NCBI GenBank assembly: GCA_023053545.1
Contig: JAKZAN010000002.1
Span: 3,332,375 to 3,396,374 of the forward strand
DNA: 64,000 nt
Source of the DNA: Lepidurus packardi
Lineage: Eukaryota; Arthropoda; Branchiopoda; Notostraca; Triopsidae
Reading direction: 5' to 3'
This document shows, piece after piece, positions 36,549 through 46,854 of the stretch; the stretch's first letter is position 1; each line of letters opens with the position of its first letter. The position numbers and the translations under genes are program-made. Under the pieces are notes generated by a model that saw nothing but the letters and a program-made list of their open reading frames with translations, did no database searches and had not been told where the DNA came from.

Positions 36549-37268
36549 TCAAGTACGAAAGGGCAGTAAACTCAGTTCCAGTTTCCTTATGAACCAGAAA
36601 CAGTTTAAACTCGCCAGAGTCCACAAGATGAACTGAATCCACGCCGTTCCCTGCGCGATGCCTAGGGCCATACTCGAGTCGATAATAGAACTCATATTGT
36701 CATGTCCGACAGTTAAGCCATAATCTAAGGCAGAAAAGAAGAAACTGCAGTCAATGCGTCCATAAAAATCTTTCAGCTGTTCCGTCTGGATCCCCATCCA
36801 AGGCTCATTAGCATTTTTGACCACATATTGGCGAACTTCCCCGCAAGTGACGTCATGACCATGTGTTAGCATACACGCTACCACTAAGCTCAGCAGCGCC
36901 ATGAGCAAGTTTAGGTAAAACATGGGTACTATAAAGGTGATCCAAAACGTATTCTTGCCTTCTTCCGGTCGCATACAGCTTTTACACAACACGTGTTTCA
37001 AGTGGTAAGCCAAGAAGGTTGTAGCGACAATGAGCAGAAATACTGGCGTGAAAATAACGAAGCTGCAGTTAGAGTAACTGCTGCCCTTCAAGTCATATAG
37101 ATTTTGAGGGTTCTCGACCAGAGAGCTATACAGAATACAGCCACCAATATTGTCCTTCCAATGGTCTGTTACAACTGCTGTACTAACGGCAACAAAGATT
37201 GCAGTGCAGACAGACAGGCCGTAAAAAACGCCAGAAATTCTATGTGGATTCGATCCGACTTCCTCCAT
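36549..37268 (-). CDS. Four-helix membrane protein resembling TMEM179
   Basis: Intronless 239-aa frame, unusual in this intron-rich window. Four hydrophobic helices are visible at about residues 12-34 (VFYGLSVCTAIFVAVSTAVV), 70-93 (FVIFTPVFLLIVATTFLAYH), 109-132 (FIVPMFYLNLLMALLSLVVA) and 204-228 (GTAWIQFILWTLASLNCFWF). The loop after helix 1 has GGCILYSS and SNCSF, and the loop after helix 3 has TCGEVRQYV and LKDFYGRID. This pattern (Cys in the first loop, C-E-E/C-G-E followed by an F-Y motif before the last helix) resembles the TMEM179 family as I recall it. Overall identity looks low, so the assignment is tentative. The first ATG of the frame, MEEVGSNPHR, is used. Being intronless, it could derive from a retrocopy, but the frame is intact. 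Confidence 0.72.
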   Translation of the reverse strand: MEEVGSNPHRISGVFYGLSVCTAIFVAVSTAVVTDHWKDNIGGCILYSSLVENPQNLYDLKGSSYSNCSFVIFTPVFLLIVATTFLAYHLKHVLCKSCMRPEEGKNTFWITFIVPMFYLNLLMALLSLVVACMLTHGHDVTCGEVRQYVVKNANEPWMGIQTEQLKDFYGRIDCSFFFSALDYGLTVGHDNMSSIIDSSMALGIAQGTAWIQFILWTLASLNCFWFIRKLELSLLPFRT

Positions 37269-39461
37269 CCTTAAGTAGTAAATAAACGCGTTAGCAAAGT
37301 AGCAAATTATGCACAGGTGATTCGAATCAAAGGCTCTATAAACAAATTGAAGAAGCTAAGTAATGTTTTGAATTTTTGCCAAAATGGTAGTTACTGAAGT
37401 TTACACATTTTTTTGTGCCAAAATTGCAGTTATTTTAACCAAAATAAGTATAGGAAGTAGACAGTTTTTCGGTCGTAAGGTTTGTTTCGAAGGTGAACAT
37501 GGAAGATTAGTTCTTGAATGTGCCGTAATGCATGCTAAGGATGGTTTGAAAAGTTAATCTTAATCTGGAAGGAAAGTTTGGATTTGGCCCGTTTTTATTT
37601 TAGCCTTTTCTGTACAGGACAAATACCGATTAAACAGCTTGTAAAACTACCATTTAGGTGTATGTGTTTGACGAAGTAAATTCTAAAGACAAACACTTCA
37701 TTTGTAATGTTCCATGCTAGAATAGGTTTAACAGATAAGACCACCTAATATTATCTTCAAAAGATATTGATTTATGGATTTTTAGCTTGATGTTAAGATA
37801 AAGCACAAGCTTATTTCGATTGCAACGACAAAAATTGCGCAAATCCATTTTTGTTGCAAAACTGGAAACTTATAAACACTAAGATATCGGATAATTATGA
37901 ACTTTATCTTAATTTGCCGACCAACAACTTACGACAAATTACGAAGTCTCGGCTGTTATCCTAAACTTAACTTGAACTTGCCATATCATACCTATAATAA
38001 CGTACAGAAACGTCATGAAAGTTCTCAAGTTTCCTTTCCAGTATCCACGTATAAGGTTACAATACAAAACACGAACTCGCGTTACGTCAAATATGAAAAA
38101 CTCTTAACATAACTTTCCCTTTGACGTCCCTTACACAAATCCTGCATCCATAATTTTGAAAATCCTCTAAATAATTAATATTCCACCCTTTTTATCTCTT
38201 GACTCTTTCAATTTTTTAAAATAAGCGAACTCTAATTGCAATATACAGTTAGCTACACTTTGTTGTGTATTACAATTAAGAGTTGTTTGGAGTTATTAAA
38301 GGATTTTTTTCATAGTCAAGTTATTGTATATATACAAAAACTTAACAATACAAAATTTCGTAATTATACAAAGCTTAACTACATATCTCACTTCTAATTT
38401 AACTATCACAATGCATTCAAAGTGCTTAAATCACAGTCACTTAGACCAAATACTTCTAACTCGACTGCAACAACAAGTCTTCACAAGAGCGTAACTATCA
38501 GACTGAAAAGAACAAAACTAAACGCTCCCTGTAATTAATGTCACAATGAAAATTACATTTTTGGCAAGATGCCCTAAACTATAGAATATTTAAATAATTT
38601 CTGTTAAAAATTATTGAACTATATTAATTCAAACCAAAACTAGTAACTGGACTGCGGCAAAGAAGATTTTCGCTAAAACTTCAGTATCACTTCAAAATTA
38701 AGGATTCTTCAAATGTTGATATAAAAAAAAAGCCGGCAGCAACCAGAACTTGAAAAACACTCGAAAACCACAGTACTAGTTTCAAAGGTAAGCCTATAGC
38801 CTGCCCCAAAAACCTTCGTATTCCGCCTTTTCGTTTCCTTTCTTTCAACGTTTCATTCCTCGTCAAGTTCTTTAACTAAAACCATCCAAATCAAAACACT
38901 ACAACTCGACCTCAGCAATGCACATTTACACCAAAATGAAGTCATGTGGAACTATCAAGTTTAAAACCAAAAAAGGGAAACGCGTTTACTTGTTCGTAGT
39001 TTGCAACGCCGACTCCAAATGATCGAACTCGCTGAAGTACCAAGTAATCAGATTTGGTGCATCCGCCTCCCAGGTAACTTTATCTTTTCGGTATGGCAGA
39101 AAACTTATGTCTAAGGTAAAAGCTTCTCCGCAGCCTAAAAAGAGGCCACCTAACTTCTATTCCGTTAGAGCTGCAGATCCCAAGTTGTGCAGTGGCATAC
39201 TAATTAGATTATCAAAGTAAATACGCTAAGACTCCCAAACGTGAAGAAAATCTTCTACGAGCCAGAAATCACGTTTTCATTGCTTTCCTTCACTTCTTCA
39301 ATTCTACATTTATCCGTTCCTCCATTTCTCCCGAACCTGCATTCCACGATAAGGGTTTACAAGATCGATTTGATAATTTTCCTTCCACCCAAAAACATAA
39401 GTGAAAATAAAAATACATGCGAAAATTCCAGGAAAGGAATTAGAAAATTAATTAAAATAAC
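37269..39461. other. Spacer between TMEM179-like gene and ABCF1
   Basis: Low-complexity AT-rich sequence, about 2.2 kb, with no open frame that I would defend. It holds the promoter side of the TMEM179-like gene and the 3' flank of ABCF1. Confidence 0.5.
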
Positions 39462-42400
39462 CTAAAGATTCTCATTAGCAGCTTTGGCAGCTATACTCGG
39501 GTTATTAACAACTTCTCCCAAAGACTGAAGCAATTCTTTCCGGTAATCATCGAAATCGCCGTCCACTTCATTTATCGTCTGGTCTTCGATAACATATAGA
39601 CTGCAGTTGGTCTCCCTAATGAGTCTTTCGTCATGGGAAACGATAATAACTCCTGAAATAACAAAAGACAGGAAAGCATTATTATCAATTGTGAAGACTA
39701 TCTTATCTTTCTCGAAAATTTTTAAAAAGTTTGTTGGAATGGAAATTTAAAATAGGAACGGAATCATGCTTACCGCCCTTGTATTCGTTAATGGCCTCAG
39801 CTAACGCGTCAATGGACTCGATATCTAAGTTATTGGTAGGTTCATCCAAGATAAGCACATCTGGCCCCCCTAAACATAACTCCGCTAAGGCTACGCGAGC
39901 CTTTTGGCCACCCGAGAGGTCTTTATTTTTGATGGTATGAGCATGAGAGGCTAAACCGAAGGATCCTAACGCTTTCCTGGCTTTCTCGTAAGGCAAATCG
40001 AACAGACGCATCAAGTACTCTGAAGGGGATTCGTCGGATGTTAAGTGTTCTCCTGAATGTTGATCAAAGCGTCCAATTTTCTATAAAAATAGGAACATAT
40101 TACACACGAGTGGCTTAAAAAAAATCTATCAGATCATTAAACCGAAAACCGAAAGAGAATCAGGTATCAAATCATCGCTGAAAGATAATTATGCGTTCAT
40201 AAGTGTCTACAAAAATATGAAAATTGCAATCAACCCTCTTCGGTAAATAGCAAAAAAGATTAAAACTGAACTAAAACTACTGAAGCAAACGGAAAACAAC
40301 ATAGAACTAGCGTTTAGTAACATTCCTAAGAGCAAAATAAGCCTTTAAAATTTTGCATCAACATAATGAAACAAAAATAAGTATAGGAATGGAAGGAAAC
40401 TAAATGGAAATCAAATTTAATTAAAGTATCTTACCAAACGATGGTTTCTTCTCACTTCGCCTTCTTGTGGCGTAATTTCGCTGATAAGTAACTTCAAAAA
40501 TGTGGATTTCCCCACTCCATTAGGACCCACGATAGCAATTCTGGAGTTCATATCAATGCCAAAATCGCACTTCTTAAACAGTGGCCTTTTAGGATCGTAA
40601 CCAAATTGGATATCTAGTGAAACCATTCCAAAAAAAAAAACATTAATTTTTACTTTAATTCAAGAAGTTTGTCCAATTAAGCATACTATGCATGCCCAAC
40701 ACTGGAGGTTGAAGGGGCGGGGGCTCAGGGAAGGAGAACTTGACAATATAATCTCTCGGTTTCTGGATTAGATCCACTGGAGCTGTCTCTTCTTCATTTT
40801 TCTGCAATTTCGTTCGATTTTTCTCCTGTTTCCGCGTTAAAGCTTCCTTTTGCTTCTTCTCTGCCGCTTTCTTAGACTGTCCTTGGGATTTCAAGTCTTT
40901 TAGCCTCTTCTCTTGCTTCTCGTACTCCTTAATCATTTCTTTCTTCTTCTGCACGTGCATTTTCTTGAACATGGAATAGTTTCCCTTGTAATAATACAGC
41001 TTTTGCTGGTCTAGATGGATAATATCCGTGCAAACGTTATCCAAGAAAGATTGGTCGTGAGAAACAATCAACAACGTCTTCTTCCAGCCTTGCAAATAAC
41101 TAAAAGGACACACACAACCAACGAAATTAATTAACAAATAAAACACCTTCATTAACTTAATAAATTGTTTCAATTAGAACATCCCTAGTAATTCATTAAA
41201 TCCGAATGAATGAAAAATTCCCGTTGATTAAAAACCCCCAAATAAATTTAAAATTTTCCATGTCGTTCAAAAGATCCCACACAATTTAAAGTATCCTATT
41301 TAATTCAAACTAACCCATTTAGTAAAACAATCCTTAATAAATTCAAAAAATCTCCATTAATTTATAAAGTACAAAGTAATTCAATAATCCTAATTAATTA
41401 TAAGGAAATTACTTGTCGAGCCAAATAACCGCGTTAAGGTCCAAATGATTCGTGGGTTCATCGAGCATTAGCAAGGTAGGTTCCAAATACAGCGCTCTGC
41501 CCAACGAAACACGCATGCGCCAACCTCCAGAGAAGTTCTTCGTGGGTCTATCTTGCATTTCCTTTGTGAATCCTAAACCAGCCAAGATTCTTCTCGCTTT
41601 AGGCTCAGCAGCGTCGGCTTTAATGGCTTTCAACTCTTCATAGACTTCTTTCAGATGTTCCGACACCTTCAAATTGCCTTTTTCTTGTTCCGCCTCCAGT
41701 TTCTTGACTTCTTCCAGCAAAGACGTGCGTTTAACGTCCGCTTTGAGGATTGCTTGGACCGCTGGTGTGTCATCTGAGACTACTTCTTGCTCACAAAGCA
41801 ACACGTCAATGGCTGGAGGAATCTGAAGTGCTCTAGACGCAATATGACGTAGTAAAGTCGTCTTTCCATACCTAGAAATGAAGCAAAACCGATTCATTTG
41901 TTATCTGTAAAATGAAACTCGTCTCTAAATCAAATTTTTAGGGAAACTAAATAAAAACTAAAAGTTTCACTAGATATCCAATTTTGTTTGAATATTCATC
42001 GACTATTTACGGAGCTTGCTCTTACCCATTGGGTCCTACTAGACCGTACCGCCGGCCTTGGGCGATGAGTAGACTGGCGTTGACGAACAATTCCTTTCCT
42101 TTGGCGGAAATACTAAAGTTGTCGACTTTGATATCAACGGCGTTCTCCAAAGCGGCGAGCTTTTTGTCCGAAGACTGAGCTTGGGAGATGGTGAAGTTGG
42201 CATCGAGCTCAGAATGGCCAGCGCCGCCTTTCTTGGTGATTAACTCCATCTGCTTGTCATATTCTTGCTGCTTTTTAAGCTTTTTCTTATCTTTATGAGT
42301 CAATTTAGGTTTGGGAATGGCTTCAGCCTCCGCTTGCGCGGACTCGGGTTCATTTTCCTGGTCTGAAAGCTGCAAGTTTGCTTCAAGATCAGCTTCCAAG

Positions 42401-43233
42401 TCTTTTGTGATATTCTCTTTCGTTTTCTGGGACGGTTTAGGTGGTTGTGAGGAGATTTCTTCGTCATCTTCGTCGTATTTTACAGGCTTATGAAAAGGGT
42501 TCAGCTTGCTTCGCGTCCGAGCTGCAATGCCATCCTGGGGAACAGGTTCTGGGACATTGGGCTTCATGAGTTCTTCCATTTTCTGGACCAAATCTTCATC
42601 GTTTCCGTCAGAGATGTCGTTGACGTGCTTTTTGGACTTCTTCTGGGCTTGTTTCTTGGCTGCTTGTGGTACAATCGGCTTGGGACTGCCTTCGCTGGCG
42701 TCTGAGAGTTCTAAATCTTCTTTTTCGCTATCTTCTTGTAGATGGAAACCTTTCGCAGCCTTCGAGACACTTCTCTTAGCTACTTCAGGAATTTCTTCAC
42801 TCTCGGAATCAGTTTCAGCGACTTGAGGCGTTTCTTCTTCGTCAGATTCTTCGACTTTCTTGGATTTCTTCTTGGATTTCTTAGAAGCAGGTTTAGGAAT
42901 ACCGTCTGATTCATTAACTGGGACTAAAACAGCAGGTTTGGCGTCGTCATCGCTATCCCAATCGTCTTTCTTGCCTTTTTTCTTTTTGTTGTCCTTTTTA
43001 GCAGCAGCTGGTTTGCTGGGTTTGGGAACGTCCGGCTCAGAATCCTCTCCAGAATCGGCTAAGTTGGTTTTAGTAACTTTTGACTTGGTTTTAGCTACTT
43101 CTTCGTCGCTGTCATCACCTTTTTTGCCCTTTCCAGCTTTCTTTGCAGCTTTTTTGGCTAAAACTGGCGCTGGTTCCTCATCCGGCCAGTCATCGTTTTT
43201 ATTTTTGCCTTTTGCGCCTTTCTTGGGTGGCAT
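39462..43233 (-). CDS. ABCF1: ABCF1 (ABC50) soluble twin-ATPase translation factor
   Basis: ABC-F ATPase that associates with eIF2 and ribosomes; it has two nucleotide-binding domains and no membrane part. Six exons keep phase: 42026-43233, 41413-41871, 40687-41099, 40435-40613, 39774-40080, 39462-39652, giving 918 aa. [20 protein letters not shown] starts a Lys/Asp/Glu-rich N-terminal arm of about 340 residues ([12 protein letters not shown]), typical of ABCF1. ATPase 1 has Walker A GPNGYGKTT, signature [10 protein letters not shown] and Walker [13 protein letters not shown], then the linker ALTRKQEKN. ATPase 2 has [31 protein letters not shown] and IVSHDERL. The first exon encodes the whole arm. 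An in-frame Met nine codons upstream (MNCLSEFK) exists, but MPPKK fits the family start. Divergent from MVB12. Confidence 0.96.
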
Positions 43234-43823
43234 TTTGAACTCAGACAAACAGTTCAAGTTGAATAAATATTAAAACACTGAGCCCAAGCAATTTAAACGT
43301 CTATTTTCTCACGACTTCTACTAGTTTTGTGAAAAACAACACGTGTGCACAGGGCTTTACGGAATTATCGAACCAAGTATCGATACCCTAGAATCTAAGT
43401 TTGAGAGGTTAAAAATCGATTACCAAGTCAAGGAATATGGCACATAAGGAGAGCAGTAAAGTCCGTTGCGCTCCAAGCGGACTTTGGACAACAACGGAAA
43501 ATGTTTCTTTTGCTCGCTTTATAAGCCAAAAGATTCTTATGCTGGCCGCTACGATACACCGTGGCTTCGGCGACAAGACTTTTGTTTCGTTACCCTTTGT
43601 CTTCGTCATGATCAACAAGAAAGTTAGAAAGTGAAAAAATGACTCGAACTGAAAAAAGACGAAAATAAAAGGTGAGGCAATGTACCGGACCTGATTGCGA
43701 ATCGGACGTTGATTAATAATACCTACCAGCTTTAGTGTACGATAGATCCCAAAAAAACGCCAGGTTTTGGCTGTGTATAATTAAGTGGAAAATTCATATG
43801 GCATAAACCATATCTACAGGAAA
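43234..43823. promoter_or_regulatory. Bidirectional promoter region ABCF1/MVB12
   Basis: The two start codons point away from each other across 590 bp, so both promoters must lie here or overlap. No defined TATA box is visible at the expected positions. Two short open frames inside (43409-43634) overlap on opposite strands and are not supported. Confidence 0.5.
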
Positions 43824-45607
43824 ATGATGCGAGATTTATACACAGCTTTACCAGATGATCGCCCCATTACTGCCATCTGTGCAGTCGAGGACGTGAGCAA
43901 ATGCCCAGCAGGTTACACACCCGTCAGTATTAAGCTACTAGCTTACTAAAATTACTATCTTAATAAAGTTATCAGAATTTTACAATGGAATGATTAGAAA
44001 ACTGAACGTTCTTAATTTCAACCTTTGCAGATAGCAAAGACCCACGATCAAGATTTAGATGCTGATTTATGGAAAGATGGCTTTTTTGGTCGTAGAGTGG
44101 CACGCTACTTATGTCTCTCTAAGACCGAAGGCAAAGGCTCCTACATAATAGATGCACTCGCCATCATTAACGAAAAAGAGCCTCCCCCTAATGGCTTCTC
44201 CTTAGTTTCCCATACGCATACAGGAGGTAATCGGAGATAAACGAGAAAATCTTAAGTGTTTCAATTTAACATTAACAATCGTTGTTGTAGACCAAAAAGC
44301 ATGGCGCAAACGACAGCTCTGCTATCGTTTATCCGAGAAAAATTCTACTTTGCTCGCCGTCTCTGATATCATCATTTTGAGTCGGGCTAAAAAAGCACCA
44401 GACGGTTTCACATTAGCAGGGTAAAAATAGGTTTAAGAGGGGAATATTGACAACCACAATCTACTTTCCAATCTCAAACTTTTCATTAACTCCTTTGTAG
44501 GGAAATGAATGGACTTTTAATATGTTACAAATCAAGTCCGGTCCCTAGCAACAACAATACAGTTCAAGGCCAGTTGCAATATAGTCTGAGTCCCATACTG
44601 TCACACGCATCAAACTCCATGGAGAGCAACAATGAAGGCAACGTTATGAGGACCACCCCAGTTCGTCCCGCCCCTTTACCTCCTGCTCTGGCTCAACCCA
44701 CTGCCAACAAGTTCAGTAGCCATAACGCAACAATTGGAACCTTGTCAGGCCCTACGGGTAACGATATTTTATTCTTTGTCTTGACAAGTTTTCTTTATTT
44801 GAAAAGTTTTATAAGTTTCCGGAGGTTAGTCTTTGCGAGAAACCAGGAAACTATGATTCCTCTTAGGAAAAATTAAGAAAATTCGTGTTTCTTAAAAATT
44901 GCATTTGCGTTAAAAGTTCAATTTTTTCCCAGTTGCTCAATTCGTTTTTAAAGTCTTTGTTACTGAAAATGTCAATATTCGCTAGCATCTGTTATTTTGC
45001 AACTTCCAACTGACTTACATTTACGTAGTTTCATTGTTAAAATTGTGCTTATTGTAGACATCACTTCTATAGAGACTTCGTTACCGAAAGATTAACTTTT
45101 ACGTAAAATTCATGCCATACCATGACGTGACGATGCGAAATTTGGTTAACTTATAGTGTTGCTAATTTCCATTTTTAGAATTTTCATTGTTAAAGATTTA
45201 TCAGTTTTTGAAGTTTTCGTTATTGAAAGTTTATGTTTGCGTAAATTTCAATTTACTTTCCGTCGAGTTTTTCTTTACGTTAAGCAATTAACTGTTTTTA
45301 AAAAACAGCGTTTTTGACATTTAAATGATTCCCTAACATTTACGAGTGTGCTAGTAGGAGCTTTAATTTTCTTTCCAATGTGTCATAATTCTCATTGTAG
45401 CTCTGGACGGCGTCCCTTTCGTGCCCTCGCCGAGTATTACGACAGACGAAAAACGTTCTCTTCTTCCAAATGTTCGCATTAAAACTTTCCAAGACTTGGA
45501 ATCTGAAGTAAAAATTAAAAAAGCTTTGCAAATTTATTTTTCTTTCTTATGTTTTCTAGTTCTATTATCCCTTCGATGTGGAACGCGAAGCTTTGCAAAG
45601 ATTCTAA
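43824..45607 (+). CDS. MVB12: Multivesicular body subunit 12 (ESCRT-I)
   Basis: ESCRT-I accessory subunit for endosomal sorting of ubiquitinated membrane proteins. Six exons keep phase: 43824-43922, 44031-44226, 44291-44420, 44501-44757, 45401-45507, 45560-45607, giving 278 aa. The MABP domain covers about residues 14-152: CPAGYTPIAKTHDQDLDADL, WKDGFFGRRVARYLCLSK, KRQLCYRLSEK, ILSRAKKAPDGFTLAGEMNG and LLICYKS. A Pro/Ser linker (TPVRPAPLPPALAQP) follows. The C-terminal UMA domain shows LDGVPFVPSP and FYYPFDVEREALQRF. LDADLWKDGFF is a hallmark of animal MVB12A/B. Two adjacent Met codons start the frame. A retained-intron reading after exon 4 would truncate the UMA domain, but the spliced form fits the family. 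Confidence 0.94.
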
Positions 45608-46299
45608 GTGATGATTTCCGTTGTCTTCCTTTTTTTCGTTATGTGTCTTAGAGAGTTCCCCTATTATAGCTCAATTTTTGGGATGTATCGTAAAACTCCT
45701 ATATTGATTTAGTTCATTCGGCGCTAGTTAATCAGGAGTAAAAGAGCATATTAGCCTCTTGTGTTTAACAAAAAATAACTCGTAAAAAAGTTTGAGGAAA
45801 ACTTAACATTCTTTATAAATACAAGCCCTTCCAGGCGTCTGCCAAGTCTTGTAATTATTTTCCTACTTCCTTAGCACGAGATCATCGGGCCGATATGAAC
45901 GAAGGGCTTTGTTATTGAAAAAAAGCTTTTTTTCAATCTTCATTCTTTTTTTTTTTTCGTCAGAGGAGGGGACTCAAAGCTGCTGCTTATTTTCGAGCAA
46001 TAGATACACAAGCTGAGGAAAGATATACAGGTATGTATACGGAGTAGAGCGATCTGGACAAGAACAGGACCCCCAAAAGTAGTTACTTCTCTAAATAAAT
46101 CTTACTTCTGGCCTCAAGATATATGCAAGATCCCAATGTGCCAGTGAAGCACCAGGCACGGACCACTGAAGGTTATCTTCCAAGTCTGTCCAGATCATTT
46201 TACTCCTGATTATCTCTCGGGAAGATCCTTTTTCATTCAAAAAGGAAGTTTTGAAAAGTTCTTAGGGAGCATTTTTAGAGTGGGAAAAAAAAGTTGCCC
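45608..46299. promoter_or_regulatory. Spacer and presumed promoter of variant A
   Basis: This 690-bp stretch lies between the MVB12 stop and the first codon of variant A. It must hold the MVB12 3' UTR and the variant A promoter. An in-frame TAG 24 bp before the Met fixes the latest possible start of variant A. No specific promoter element is recognisable. Confidence 0.4.
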
Positions 46300-46854
46300 A
46301 TGAACGTCATTATGTCGGGCGACAGGGAGAACGATAGACGTGATCTGGACTTGATTGAAAACGTGAAAGAGTGTGGAACTCCGCCAACTTCCGGATTAAG
46401 ATCAGGATCAGGAAGCAGAAACAAAGCTTATACAACTCCTCACTCTTCGACTCGCCGATCAAGAAAGTAAGAACGAAACCTTTTTACAGTCAAATTTTGA
46501 CAGTTTTATTACGGAAAGTTTTTCATTTGGAAAGTCGCGTATTCGACTTTTTTCGATTTTCATTCGATTTATCGATTTCTTTATTCGATTTTCAATTGTA
46601 TTTTTCACTGTCAAGTATACCCATAAAAGAGTAAAATTATGTTGATTGTAACTTCGTTAAGACCAACTGCTCTTCAAACTTTGTTCTTCTATTACGTTTC
46701 TTTAGAATTTCGCAAGCGATGGCAAGGGATGATACAGAGCGCAAACGTAAACGAGTAGCGGTAGCAATTGGTGTGGTAGCAGCCGCCATTTTCGTAGTAG
46801 CCTTCCTTATGGTTGCTATCGGCTTACGAATGAATAACTACATTGACGACATGC
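46300..46854 (+). CDS. Variant A first exons, single-pass membrane protein locus
   Basis: Two exons, 46300-46466 and 46706-46854, joined in phase. Exon 1 starts MNVIMSGDRENDRRDLDLIE and ends with a Ser/Thr/Arg segment (TTPHSSTRRSR). Exon 2 encodes KISQAMARDDTERKRKR, then a hydrophobic segment of about 26 residues (VAVAIGVVAAAIFVVAFLMV...), then NNYIDDM and one base before a GTAAAA donor. Basic residues before the helix and the lack of a signal peptide predict type II topology with the N-terminus in the cytosol. With the shared exon at 61297 the product would be 141 aa. An in-frame TAG upstream defines the Met. Family not recognised. This is the only variant whose N-terminus is split by an intron. 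Confidence 0.7.

Noticed and set aside
42311-43273. Ser/Leu/Phe-rich plus-strand frames over the ABCF1 first exon
   Set aside because: Antisense shadows of the Lys/Asp/Glu-rich ABCF1 arm.
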